From: an uncultured bacterium
GTDB taxonomy: Bacteria > Spirochaetota > UBA4802 > UB4802
DNA: 64,000 nt
Assembly (NCBI GenBank): GCA_937920495.1
Contig: CALEUQ010000001.1
Coordinates: 1-64,000 of the forward strand
Reading direction: 5' to 3'
Shown piece after piece: positions 1 to 9,594 of the stretch. Under the pieces are notes generated by a model. That model worked only from the letters and a program-made list of their open reading frames with translations, did not search any database and was not told the origin of the DNA. The translations under genes and the position numbers were made by a program. The first letter of the stretch is position 1. Every line of letters begins with the position of its first letter.

Positions 1-165
1 GGGACAAAAGTAACAGACAAATCAGTGCCAGTATTTGAGAGTATGAAGACACTTGAGGAATTGGTAATAGATAAAACCAGGATAAGTCTCAAGGGTGCAT
101 CAAGGCTTGAGAAAAAAATAAGCATAGTGCGGTATTCAGAAAAAGATTTTTCATATGATGAATAA
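1..165 (+). CDS. C-terminal fragment of a leucine-rich-repeat-like protein (truncated by window start)
   Basis: Frame 1 is open from base 1 to TAA at 163-165: GTKVTDKSVPVFESMKTLEELVIDKTRISLKGASRLEKKISIVRYSEKDFSYDE*; the LxxLxxLxIDxTxIS pattern is LRR-like. Not in the ORF track (partial). Confidence 0.6.
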   Translation, partial: GTKVTDKSVPVFESMKTLEELVIDKTRISLKGASRLEKKISIVRYSEKDFSYDE

Positions 166-239
166 GGGGGTATAAAAAAGTCAAATAAAGTTTCACACGA
201 AAAAGCACACAGCCCTGCCGCACAGGGAAGTGCGGCACA

Positions 240-310
240 CTTCGACAAGCTCAGCAACCATGCTTCGACAAACTCAGTACGGCGTGCTTCGGCAAGCTCA
301 GCAACCATGC
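240..310. repeat. Short tandem degenerate repeat, cttcgacaagctcagcaaccatg type, three units
   Basis: Units near 240 (cttcgacaagctcagcaaccatg), 263 (cttcgacaaactcagtacggcgtg) and 288 (cttcggcaagctcagcaaccatg), all intergenic. Confidence 0.75.
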
Positions 311-413
311 TTTTTTATATCATCACAGGTAGTTATAAATGATGTTATTCAGGAAGGCTTGCGGTGGAAGGATGAGTCAATACCGGAGGCAAGCCGGGGG
401 TAAAGGGATACAT

Positions 414-473
414 AAGGGAAACGGGGGATGGCCGGTCACTGGGCTAAGTAGAAGTGAATCCCCCATTTCCCTT
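414..473. repeat. Intergenic inverted repeat
   Basis: aagggaaacgggggat (414-429) pairs with atcccccatttccctt (458-473), one mismatch. Confidence 0.6.
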
Positions 474-573
474 TGGTTTTTTTCACACACTTACACATTT
501 TTGTGTTATATTTATATATTAAGAGATACTATGTATATTGCTTATTAATTTATTTTGGATACGAGGTAAACCA

Positions 574-2064
574 ATGCCTAATCAGATGCCTGAAAATCTT
601 AAAAACATTAAAGATATATTAGATTTAGATGAAGAGTTGCATAAAGCATCACCTGAGGCCGAGCCCGTGGGAGGTAAAGCTGGAGTTAGGTCAAGGCGGG
701 GTGAAATAAATTTTCAGTTAAAACCCGAAGAGCTGGAAAGCTATTTGAATAAATACATTGTTGGTCAGGAAGAAGCAATTGAGGTTATTGCCACAAAAAT
801 ATGTACCCATTTTAACCGCATGCACCTTGAACAAGAATTGCCTGAAGACGAAAAGATAGTTGGCAATATTAAAAGTAACATGCTGCTCATTGGCCCTACC
901 GGTGTAGGAAAAACGTATATTATTAAATTAATAGCAAAAAAGATTGGTGTCCCATTTGTAAAAGCTGACGCAACAAAGTTCAGTGAAACCGGCTATGTAG
1001 GCGGTGATGTTGAGGATCTGGTGCGTGAGCTGGTTCATGAGGCTGATGGCGATATTGCAAAAGCTGAATATGGTATCATCTACTTAGATGAGATAGATAA
1101 AATAGCCTCCAGCGGAAACGTATATGGGCCGGATGTGTCACGGGCAGGGGTTCAGCGCAACCTCTTGAAGCTCATGGAAGAAGCAGATGTAGACCTTAAA
1201 ACACCTCACGATTTAGCGTCACAGGTTGAAGCCGCAATGGAGGCACAACGCACAGGAAAAGTGACCCGAAAAAAGATCAATACCAAAAATATATTATTCA
1301 TTGTTTCAGGTGCGTTTGGGGGCCTTGAAGATATTATCAATAAGCGATTAAATAAACAGGCCATTGGTTTTGATAAATCACAGGTAAGGCGAGAGGACAG
1401 GCAGAGTGTCCTTAAAATGGTAAAAACGGAGGACCTGATTGAGTATGGTTTTGAATCGGAGTTTGTGGGACGTTTGCCGGTTACTGTTGTGCTTAATGAT
1501 CTTGATGAAGAAGGCTTGTATAAGATATTAAAAAATAAATACAGCACAGTTGTATTGGGCAAGAAACTGGATTTCAAAGCGTATGGCATAGAACTTGAAT
1601 TTACAGATGAAGCATTGCGTATGCTGGCAACCAAAGCATACAATGAGCGTACTGGCGCACGAGGTCTTTTAAGTGTATTTGAAAAAACGCTGATCAAATT
1701 TGAAAAAACACTCCCTTCAACTGATATTAAAAAGCTTGTCGTTGACAGAGAAGTAGTTGAACACCCTGAAGAAGTATTGCGACGAATATTGTTGAGTGAT
1801 AATATCCGAAAATTCCAGAAAGAATTCTTATTAAAACATGGCATAGTGATGGAATTTGAAAATCAAGCATTGCAGATTATTCAGGAAAAGGCCCGTGCTG
1901 CAGGGATGAGTATAAAACAGTATTGTGATGATTTATTCCATGACTATCCATATGGAATTAAATTAATGAATCTGGAAAGATTTATAATAACAAAAGAAGC
2001 AGTTGAAGACCCTCAAGGGTATATTGATGAGTATATCCGCAATTATTACAGTCAAAAAAAATAG
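574..2064 (+). CDS. ClpX-like AAA+ ATPase lacking the N-terminal zinc-binding domain
   Basis: Walker A GPTGVGKT, pore-loop GYVGGDVEDLVREL, Walker B YLDEIDKI, IGF-loop-like QAIGF, ClpB_D2-small-like ARGLLSVFEK. ATG at 574 preceded by gaggtaaacca. Confidence 0.85.
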   Translation: MPNQMPENLKNIKDILDLDEELHKASPEAEPVGGKAGVRSRRGEINFQLKPEELESYLNKYIVGQEEAIEVIATKICTHFNRMHLEQELPEDEKIVGNIKSNMLLIGPTGVGKTYIIKLIAKKIGVPFVKADATKFSETGYVGGDVEDLVRELVHEADGDIAKAEYGIIYLDEIDKIASSGNVYGPDVSRAGVQRNLLKLMEEADVDLKTPHDLASQVEAAMEAQRTGKVTRKKINTKNILFIVSGAFGGLEDIINKRLNKQAIGFDKSQVRREDRQSVLKMVKTEDLIEYGFESEFVGRLPVTVVLNDLDEEGLYKILKNKYSTVVLGKKLDFKAYGIELEFTDEALRMLATKAYNERTGARGLLSVFEKTLIKFEKTLPSTDIKKLVVDREVVEHPEEVLRRILLSDNIRKFQKEFLLKHGIVMEFENQALQIIQEKARAAGMSIKQYCDDLFHDYPYGIKLMNLERFIITKEAVEDPQGYIDEYIRNYYSQKK

Positions 2065-2161
2065 ATGTATAACAACTTTTTATTAGTTGACAATTATTAA
2101 AATGTTTATATACACTATTTTTAAGTTATAGGACTGTATTTTTGTATACAGAGAGGGGATA

Positions 2162-2371
2162 ATGGCTGACACGAATACCATAAAGAAAAAGTCAAAAAAG
2201 AAAAGCACTCTCTTTGATAAGGTTTTTATGCTTATTATTCAGTATAAAGAAACCGCTCTTTTTAAGTGGGTATATAATCATCCCGGTATAGCTATGGGTC
2301 TTGTTGCACTGTGGGGGATTCTGATTGTTGTCATGTTTATGTGGTTTGTCATTTCTATAGCTACCCCTTGA
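2162..2371 (+). CDS. Small single-TM membrane protein
   Basis: 69 aa with Lys-rich N-terminus and a hydrophobic segment; gagagggg RBS just upstream. Confidence 0.55.
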   Translation: MADTNTIKKKSKKKSTLFDKVFMLIIQYKETALFKWVYNHPGIAMGLVALWGILIVVMFMWFVISIATP

Positions 2372-3275
2372 TGTACTGATAATCTTTAGCAACTAATTTT
2401 ACCTGTGCAGTAAGGTTTGATATATAGGCATTCCTTTCCTGATGAATTGTTCCTTTTTTATCATATTCCTCCCTGGTTATTAATTGAATTGCCTGTTCAA
2501 TATCACCATTAACTCTATCAAGGTATTCTAATAGTAAATTTTTATATTGTTCAGTTGCTGTGAGTGATGCGGCAAAAAATGATTTTACGTCATCATCGGT
2601 ATAGACAAAGCCATGAGCAAGACAAAGTGTTTTGACATCTAACGATGCCATTTTTTCCAGTGAAGCATAATAATCTTCGTATGAAGATAAAAATTCCACC
2701 TGTACTTTGTTTCCATCTATTCCCTCAGGGACACCTACTGATTCGCCAGGGCATAACATCTTGATTTGAGGAAAATAATAGGCTAAAGAATCACGGGTAT
2801 GTCCGGGAACTTCATATACGCTGCAGGTTAAGCCTCCCAGATCTATAGTATCGCCTTCTTTTACGGGTAAGGTTATATTAAAAGGAGACAGCGACACATC
2901 TTCCGGCCCTGTTATATCGGCAAACAAAGGCTGTTGTATGTTGCTTAAGTGCGTCATAAAATCAATAACTGACGGCTTTGCAAGTAGATGTTGAATACGC
3001 TCTGCACCTACTATAATTAAGCCTGGAATTTTTTTTATAAGGTATGGAATTGCCCCAAGATGATCATAGTGTGAGTGAGTAATAGCTATAAAATTTAACT
3101 TTTGTGGATCACTTATCGTTGCTTTCAAATCAGAGTAATATTTTGGCGCTAAAAGATTAATGCCGGCATCAATCATCATGATTTTGGGTTTCCCCTTAAC
3201 AATATACGCTGGATAGCCAATATGCCCTATCGCATGGCAATAATCATTAATTTGACCCTGTGCAAAAATTTTCAT
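2361..3275 (-). CDS. MBL-fold metallo-hydrolase
   Basis: THSHYDHLGAIPYLI, HTRDSLAYY, CLAHGFVY. Start chosen at MKIFAQGQINDYC. Confidence 0.85.
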   Translation of the reverse strand: MKIFAQGQINDYCHAIGHIGYPAYIVKGKPKIMMIDAGINLLAPKYYSDLKATISDPQKLNFIAITHSHYDHLGAIPYLIKKIPGLIIVGAERIQHLLAKPSVIDFMTHLSNIQQPLFADITGPEDVSLSPFNITLPVKEGDTIDLGGLTCSVYEVPGHTRDSLAYYFPQIKMLCPGESVGVPEGIDGNKVQVEFLSSYEDYYASLEKMASLDVKTLCLAHGFVYTDDDVKSFFAASLTATEQYKNLLLEYLDRVNGDIEQAIQLITREEYDKKGTIHQERNAYISNLTAQVKLVAKDYQYIKG

Positions 3276-3511
3276 TGTGGCCTCTAATATATAATAATCA
3301 TGTTTTGTACAATCAACTATCGCCCATAAACTGTAACCGGTGGATACGTTATACACATGCTATACATGATATAGCTACATGATAAAAGCCATAAAATTTT
3401 TCAATAACATTTGCTGCGTGAAGAATTTTTTATTATATTGCGTAATGACAATTATTTTTTGTATAATAATCATAACAAGGCTACATTGTTTGTAAATAAG
3501 GAATTTATTAT

Positions 3512-4594
3512 ATGGGGAGCTTTTCAATAAAACTAAAGGGATTGTTGTTGCTTGTGATGTTATTATGGCCGCTCGGCATCTCCGGTTATGAGATAAATAT
3601 TGCCAGCGTCCGCCCAAACTTAATCAATATTCGTACCACTAACGGGAAGTTATATGCCTATATAGTATTGCTGTTTAATGAAAATCCGCATTTTGTAAAT
3701 TTAATACAGGCTGACAGTATTCCTGTAAGGCTTATGCAGACACCTGGTTTTAATATCATGCAATATGAAGCGTATATACGGACACTTCAGGACGCGTCCT
3801 TGAAAGGCCTTGCACAGCAGATTCTTCAGGTGTATAAAGAGCCTGATAAAATAACCGATGTGGAATTGGAACAACTAACACAAAAACTGGAGAACAGAAA
3901 TATCGTTTTACGCTTTTCAAAAAACAAAGATGGTACTACATTCAGATATCTTCTTGACTATTGCATTTTTGGAAAACGTAAACCGGTAACCATTAATCAC
4001 CCACTTTTTAATGTGAAGGAAAAAATATTTAATATCCAGCCTTTAATTTATTATGATGAATTTTCAACAAGCAATTCAACTTTCTATTTTGACATGATAT
4101 ACATCAATCCTGATGAAGTGTATAACGATTACATTATATCAAAAAGAGTTATTGAGGGGAAATCCTGCGACAATATGTTTTTTGTTGGTGCACATGTTAC
4201 TGATGATATTAAATATTGTATAAAAAAAGCATTTACCAGCAAAGAAACCATATTTGACGAAATCTGGAGAATGTTTGAAATACATGAGCTAACACATAAA
4301 ATTTTAAATAATTACTATTATTTCTTTGATCAGGTAATAGGTGAGGAGCTTGCATTGAGCAGTACCATTTATTATAACACATATTTGGGTCTTGCAATAC
4401 TATACAGTTACCTTGACTACAATACCATTAATCCCCATCGCATTGCGGCTACAAACTTCATTAAGTTTTTATCACTGTATACTGCTAACAGCGAATATAT
4501 TGAAAAACCTTCGCTTATTAAACAGATCCCATTAGAAGATTTAAAGAAGATTGCAAAACTGCATTTTGAAACAACCATAAAAAATCTTCGGTAA
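3512..4594 (+). CDS. Secreted hypothetical protein with HELTH (HExxH-type) motif
   Basis: Signal-peptide-like N-terminus; EIHELTHKILNNYYYFFDQVIGEELALSS resembles a zincin active site. Confidence 0.65.
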   Translation: MGSFSIKLKGLLLLVMLLWPLGISGYEINIASVRPNLINIRTTNGKLYAYIVLLFNENPHFVNLIQADSIPVRLMQTPGFNIMQYEAYIRTLQDASLKGLAQQILQVYKEPDKITDVELEQLTQKLENRNIVLRFSKNKDGTTFRYLLDYCIFGKRKPVTINHPLFNVKEKIFNIQPLIYYDEFSTSNSTFYFDMIYINPDEVYNDYIISKRVIEGKSCDNMFFVGAHVTDDIKYCIKKAFTSKETIFDEIWRMFEIHELTHKILNNYYYFFDQVIGEELALSSTIYYNTYLGLAILYSYLDYNTINPHRIAATNFIKFLSLYTANSEYIEKPSLIKQIPLEDLKKIAKLHFETTIKNLR

Positions 4595-4596
4595 CT

Positions 4597-5652
4597 TTAA
4601 TTGCGCAAACGAATTGGATTTTGCTGTGTCATTTTATCCAACGAAAACCCTTTTTTGCCTGTATAGGCATTGGCAAATTCCAGCACCAGGCTTAATTGCT
4701 GCAGGGAAATATTCTGTTTTTGTGTAAAAAATTCTTCTATCTGTGTCCATATACGCACGGTTTTGTCCCTTGCAATCCTGAAAAGGTCGTCCACCGATTC
4801 ATAATGCAATCCAATTTCACCGGTAGGTATAAACCACCGTTCACGATGAAGATTCAGTATGTGTCTGTTTATTCTTCTGCCATCGGGGTATCGTACCAGA
4901 AAATCGCTGTAGAATCTTTTTTCAAAAAACCGCAATAGCTTAATAAATCGCAGGCTGCGTGTTTTTTTTATTGTATACACCACAGGAACACTTTTGATTG
5001 CAATGTCAAACATGTCATACGTTGTACAGGGAAGCACAGGTGTGGTTATTTTTAATGAAGAATTGGTATGGGCTAAAGCTGTGGCAAGTAAATCTTTGAT
5101 GGCTCTATACTGTACCGAACCTTTTTCAGGAAGCATTGCTTCAAGATTATAGTCAAATGGCTCAGAATTAAAAAAATATGCCATATACTGATCGATAGTA
5201 TATTCAAATAGAAGATGCTGATTTCTGTATAATGTGACCCGATTATCTTTAAATGTAGGAAATCCTGACCAGTAAAACACAAATGGATGAAATAGTGCAT
5301 CCACCACCCAGTGTGCAATATAGCCATACAAAAAACCTTTTTGATAATACAGCCATTCGTTTGGTTCACCTGATGAATGCTTTAATACAGTAGAAACCAT
5401 GTAATTAATGATTGCAATCCCATCATCGGAATGTAGAAGATGTTTGATAGTATTTCCAAAAAAGATATCTCTTTTACCTGGAATATAATCAAAAAGGTTT
5501 GGTATAAGCAAGCCTGTCATGGCCGATGAGCTAAATTGTTGATTGGCAAATTGAATGTCTAAAAGATGTGTTGCGTAATTGGGATGCTTTTGTTTCTTTA
5601 ATGACTTAACAGATTCTACAAAGATTCGTTGATGAGTGATTAATCCGGGCAT
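4597..5652 (-). CDS. Zinc-dependent phospholipase C-like family protein
   Basis: MPGLITHQRIFVESV... and YGYIAHWVVDALFHPFVFYWSGFP resemble bacterial Zn_dep_PLPC proteins. Confidence 0.65.
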   Translation of the reverse strand: MPGLITHQRIFVESVKSLKKQKHPNYATHLLDIQFANQQFSSSAMTGLLIPNLFDYIPGKRDIFFGNTIKHLLHSDDGIAIINYMVSTVLKHSSGEPNEWLYYQKGFLYGYIAHWVVDALFHPFVFYWSGFPTFKDNRVTLYRNQHLLFEYTIDQYMAYFFNSEPFDYNLEAMLPEKGSVQYRAIKDLLATALAHTNSSLKITTPVLPCTTYDMFDIAIKSVPVVYTIKKTRSLRFIKLLRFFEKRFYSDFLVRYPDGRRINRHILNLHRERWFIPTGEIGLHYESVDDLFRIARDKTVRIWTQIEEFFTQKQNISLQQLSLVLEFANAYTGKKGFSLDKMTQQNPIRLRN

Positions 5653-5697
5653 ATGTACAAATATCTGGGGGATATAAAAATCCCCCGGCAACTTTGT

Positions 5698-6030
5698 TTA
5701 TCGTTTATGGCATTGAATGCATAACGTAGGAGCTTTGCCACCCTTTGTCCTGTGGCATCCTAAGCATTTATTGTGAATGGCATTATATCCTTTATTCTGT
5801 GTTTCCCAGTGACAGCCACTATCACCACATTTTTTTGCAGTATTGCCGGTATGGTGGCACGTTTTACAATCGGTGACACCTTTGTTTTTATGTAACTGAT
5901 GATCAAATGTTACAGTACCCTGTTTAGGTGCTGCGCTGGATTTTTTCACTTTCACTACACCCTGAGCAAAAATAAATGCCGGAATGAGTAATGCAATGCA
6001 ACAAACTACAAGCACATTCCTTTTATTCAT
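5698..6030 (-). CDS. Tetraheme cytochrome c3/c7-like protein
   Basis: CKTCH, CGDSGCH (CX4CH), CLGCH, CIQCH plus signal peptide and FDHQLHKNKG. Confidence 0.85.
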   Translation of the reverse strand: MNKRNVLVVCCIALLIPAFIFAQGVVKVKKSSAAPKQGTVTFDHQLHKNKGVTDCKTCHHTGNTAKKCGDSGCHWETQNKGYNAIHNKCLGCHRTKGGKAPTLCIQCHKR

Positions 6031-6074
6031 ATAACCTCCTGAAAAGATTTGAAATATATTAATTGTAATTAAAA

Positions 6075-6521
6075 TTATTTGCGGATATACGCATCATTTT
6101 CCCACATGCCATCAAAGATAGTGCCGTCTTTTAAAATAAGTTTTCCCTGTCCATGACGTGCATCATCCTTCCACTGGCCTTCATATCGTGTTCCGTCAGT
6201 CCAGATATAAATCCCAAAACCATTTCTTTTGCCGTCAACCCAGCTGCCCCGGTAACTATCGCCATTTTTCCAGATGTATTCACCTTCGCCATTACGCAGA
6301 TTGTTTTTATAACTGCCGCGGTAGATGTCGCCATTGTTGAATGTATACTCACCAACACCTTCACGAGTGCTGTTTTTAAAACTACCCTTATATGAACCAT
6401 TTTCATGAATGGTAGTTCCAACTCCATTATTGCAATCACCGTCTTTGCAGTTTTTTGGCGCTGAAGCACAGCTTATGACAAATATAAATAGCAAAATTGG
6501 TAAAAATTTTATTGCTTTCAT
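6075..6521 (-). CDS. MORN-repeat lipoprotein-like protein
   Basis: Repeated YxGxxxxxxxxGxGxYxxxxGDxYxGxW units; lipobox-like FVISCAS. Confidence 0.9.
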   Translation of the reverse strand: MKAIKFLPILLFIFVISCASAPKNCKDGDCNNGVGTTIHENGSYKGSFKNSTREGVGEYTFNNGDIYRGSYKNNLRNGEGEYIWKNGDSYRGSWVDGKRNGFGIYIWTDGTRYEGQWKDDARHGQGKLILKDGTIFDGMWENDAYIRK

Positions 6522-6627
6522 ACTACTCCCCCTCCAGCCCTGGTGGCTTTGTATGTAGTTTTCAATAGGGGCATTGTATAAAATGAATTATTATTACGCA
6601 AATAGTTTTTTAAAAAAATCAATTTGG

Positions 6628-6639
6628 GCGATAGTTACC
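6628..6639 (+). repeat. GGCGATAGTTAC motif
   Basis: Exact 12-mer; see findings. Confidence 0.9.
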
Positions 6640-6841
6640 AGAGAGATATGCAAGGCACATATAAATGCTAATTTGTATATAAAATATTAATGAACTGTTG
6701 CAATGTGTTGCTATACTCTATTGTAGAGGATAATGAATAAACACCTTGCGATTCAGGATATATGAATAGGGGTAGGTGATGGAGATTGGCAATATTGTCA
6801 CCGTGAAGTGTGTTGAATAATGTCAAAATAACTTATGTACA

Positions 6842-7096
6842 ATGGAGAGAACAATGAATAATGATAGTTTGGTAGATTTTACAACAATCAGGGAATTACG
6901 TGAGCTGGAAGCATCGTTACGTAATGAGATACAGACAGCCAAAGGCGATATACTACGAGATTTGCAGAAGAAGGAAGAATACCTTACACATCTTATCAGG
7001 GTATTAATTGCAAAAGTTGATGCACTTGAGCAGGAAAAAAAGGAATTGTATCAGGAAAAGCCTAAAACTAACAGTAAACGGTTATTTCGTTTATAA
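6842..7096 (+). CDS. Small coiled-coil hypothetical protein
   Basis: 84 aa, heptad-like charged sequence; downstream terminator at 7198-7226. Confidence 0.6.
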   Translation: MERTMNNDSLVDFTTIRELRELEASLRNEIQTAKGDILRDLQKKEEYLTHLIRVLIAKVDALEQEKKELYQEKPKTNSKRLFRL

Positions 7097-7162
7097 TAAT
7101 TAGTATATATAAAAATAATTTTTTTGAAAAAACAAAAGCGTGTGCTATAAACATTATATGAC

Positions 7163-7188
7163 CGCATCGGTGATGACCTCACCATGCG
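7163..7188. other. Short stem-loop of unknown function
   Basis: cgcat-c-ggtga / tgacc loop / tcacc-atgcg: 10 paired positions with one bulge. Confidence 0.5.
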
Positions 7189-7197
7189 TTTCTATAT

Positions 7198-7226
7198 AAA
7201 ATTCCGTACCACAAGTACGGAATTTT
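7198..7226. terminator. Probable bidirectional intrinsic terminator
   Basis: aaattccgta ccacaag tacggaattttt between convergent genes. Confidence 0.8.
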
Positions 7227-7541
7227 TCATTTGGTAACACTTTCTATCCAGTGCAAATAATCTGATGACCCGCTGATGACAGGTAGTGCAATTATCTCAG
7301 CAATTTCATAAGGGTGGATTCTTTTAATTGCTTCCTCCACTTCTTTAAAAAGATTCTTTTTAGTTTTAATGATGCAAAGCAATTCCGGATCCGTACATAT
7401 TTCACCTTTCCATGTGTAAATGGAAGTTAGCCCTGGAACAATATTAACACAGGCAGCCAACTTACTTGAAACCAGATTGTTGGCTATTTCCTGTCCAACT
7501 TCGTTACTGGGTACAGTACAAAATATCACACAGTATTCCAT
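7227..7541 (-). CDS. cutA: Divalent-cation tolerance protein CutA
   Basis: CutA1 family: KLAACVNIVPGLTSIYTWKGEI, ...HPYEIAEIIALPV. Confidence 0.93.
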   Translation of the reverse strand: MEYCVIFCTVPSNEVGQEIANNLVSSKLAACVNIVPGLTSIYTWKGEICTDPELLCIIKTKKNLFKEVEEAIKRIHPYEIAEIIALPVISGSSDYLHWIESVTK

Positions 7542-7619
7542 TTCAATTCCTCCTGAAGATTATATTCTAACATTATCATTTTAACTCTGAGAGTTTTTCA
7601 TTTTCACTGTAAACTGAGA

Positions 7620-7638
7620 TGCTGAATCCAGTTCAGCA
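7620..7638. repeat. Small palindromic intergenic repeat
   Basis: tgctgaa tccag ttcagca. Confidence 0.6.
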
Positions 7639-7693
7639 AGACGCAATGTGTAGCAATCCTGCATCAAGTATGTCGCAACGGAAGTCGGGACAA

Positions 7694-8176
7694 TTACGAG
7701 ATAGGCTTAGAATCTGAAAAATTCCCCAATCTGTGTCTTCTTCTTACTTCGGCTTCATGGTAGCGGCGTTTTTCTTCTTCAGTTTCCAGTGATAAGGGCG
7801 GTACTTTTTTAGGTTTTCCGTTTTCATCAAGAGCAACATAGGTAAGATAGGCAGAAGCAGTATGCCTGACTTTACCGGTAATGAAGTTTTCCGCTTCAAC
7901 ACGCACTCCAACTTCCATTGAAGTGTTTCCAACGTAATTGACACTTGCTTTAAGCCGCAAAAGATCCCCTACATATACAGGACTGTGAAAATCCAGCCTG
8001 TCTATCGATGCAGTAACAACAAGTGATCCTGCGTGACGGGAAGCAACAATACCGCCAGTATTATCAATAAGTTTCATGATAGTTCCGCCGTGCACATTTC
8101 CAGCCAGATTTGCATCCTGATGAGTCATCTGTTGTACTATTGTGATGGTACTTTCTTTAACAGATTTTTTGTACAT
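7694..8176 (-). CDS. Acyl-CoA thioesterase (hotdog fold, YciA-like)
   Basis: MTHQDANLAGNVHGGTIMKLIDNTGGIVASRHAG motif. Confidence 0.9.
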   Translation of the reverse strand: MYKKSVKESTITIVQQMTHQDANLAGNVHGGTIMKLIDNTGGIVASRHAGSLVVTASIDRLDFHSPVYVGDLLRLKASVNYVGNTSMEVGVRVEAENFITGKVRHTASAYLTYVALDENGKPKKVPPLSLETEEEKRRYHEAEVRRRHRLGNFSDSKPIS

Positions 8177-8317
8177 ATTCTGTTCTCCATATACAACATT
8201 TGTTACACTGTGGAAAACTTTTATAACTATAAAACAAAAATATTTGCAACCAAAAAAACAGATATCTGGTCTTATTGAAAATATACAATAATTTTATGCT
8301 TGCAGAAAGGATGTCCA

Positions 8318-8971
8318 ATGCCTGTCAATAAATCAGAACTCGTATCATTCTATTCTCATGCACTGGGAGTTATTCTTGCAATTGTGGGGTTATGTATTTT
8401 AATTGTTACAGCTAACAGTCCCACTATGCAGTTACTATCACTCATATATGGAATTTCAGTAATTGTATTGTTTACTGCCAGTACCTTATATCATGGGTTA
8501 AAGCAGCGGGAAAATGAAGACTCAGTGTGGAGAAGATTTGACCATATGGCAATCTTCATAATGATTGCAGGAACATATACTCCCGTATGCTATATCTATC
8601 TTGACTATACAACTGCATTGTATATTATTGTTTCTCAGTGGCTGATTGTGGTAGTAGGTATTATCTTCAAGGTATATTATTTCAATGCGCCGCGTGTTCT
8701 GTATACTGCAATATATCTTGCGATGGGGTGGATGGCTGTAATTGTTATCAAGGATATTATCCGTGTTATGGATTATAAGTCCCTGTGGTATCTTTTTTTA
8801 GGTGGTAGTGCGTTTACTGTTGGTGCACTGTTTTATATTATAAAGTGGCCAAAAAAGATTAACGGGCATGTAGGATTTCATGAAATTTTTCATGGTTTTA
8901 TTCTGTTAGGAGCTTTGTTTCATTATTTGATGGTATACCATAGTTTACAATATATGAAAAATATTCATTAA
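8318..8971 (+). CDS. Hemolysin III family (YqfA/PAQR-like) membrane protein
   Basis: ELVSFYSHALGVILAIVG, ASTLYHGL, FDHMAIFIMIAGTYTPVC, GFHEIFHGFILLGALFHY. Confidence 0.9.
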   Translation: MPVNKSELVSFYSHALGVILAIVGLCILIVTANSPTMQLLSLIYGISVIVLFTASTLYHGLKQRENEDSVWRRFDHMAIFIMIAGTYTPVCYIYLDYTTALYIIVSQWLIVVVGIIFKVYYFNAPRVLYTAIYLAMGWMAVIVIKDIIRVMDYKSLWYLFLGGSAFTVGALFYIIKWPKKINGHVGFHEIFHGFILLGALFHYLMVYHSLQYMKNIH

Positions 8972-9117
8972 AAAATTACATATTCCCTTTCTGTTTCCAA
9001 CCTTAGATACACCATGTAAATTGTAAAAAAATTATATTACACTTGACGAAATTCTTATACGGGTGGTATTTTAGTTGTAATTATGGGGTTTGTATATTTT
9101 TGGGGTTGATTGCGGAT

Positions 9118-9594
9118 ATGGTGTTAAGTGATTATTTAAATAAAAAGACAATACTTATAAACCCGTCAGTAAAAGATCGATGGGAATTAATTGAAGCAAT
9201 GCTTGATGTGGCAATTAAAAATAAGACCATAAAATCCGAATATCGTGAAGGTATAAAAAAAACGTTGTTTGAACGTGAAAAATCAATGAGTACAGGCATA
9301 GGGAAGGGAGTGGCCATACCACATTGCAGCTGCCCGTATGTGGATGATGTAGTGATGATAATGGCGTTGAGTAAAAAAGGTGTAAACTTTGATTCAATTG
9401 ATAATATGCCTGTACATATAGCTATTCTTTTAATTGTCCCAAAAGATAAAATATCACAGCATATCAAGACACTGGCAAACATTGCCAAACTCATGAGTGA
9501 TGATACATTGCGTGAAGCGTTATCAACGGCAAAAGATGCTCAGGATATAATAAAGATTTTGAAAGAATATGAACAAAAAGGAAAAAAACAATAA
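9118..9594 (+). CDS. PTS EIIA (PtsN/fructose-type) domain protein
   Basis: [52 protein letters not shown]. Confidence 0.9.
   Translation: MVLSDYLNKKTILINPSVKDRWELIEAMLDVAIKNKTIKSEYREGIKKTLFEREKSMSTGIGKGVAIPHCSCPYVDDVVMIMALSKKGVNFDSIDNMPVHIAILLIVPKDKISQHIKTLANIAKLMSDDTLREALSTAKDAQDIIKILKEYEQKGKKQ

Noticed and set aside
339-548. 69-aa ORF in the ORF track
   Set aside because: Overlaps an inverted repeat, low-complexity composition, no motif; likely spurious.
1206-1844. 212-aa antisense ORF inside the clpX-like gene
   Set aside because: Shadow ORF of a strongly supported AAA+ gene; Ser-rich composition typical of antisense frames.
7163-7188. Considered a fluoride or other known riboswitch because of GGTGATGACC
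   Set aside because: The remaining conserved elements are absent and it sits in a convergent intergenic region, not a leader.
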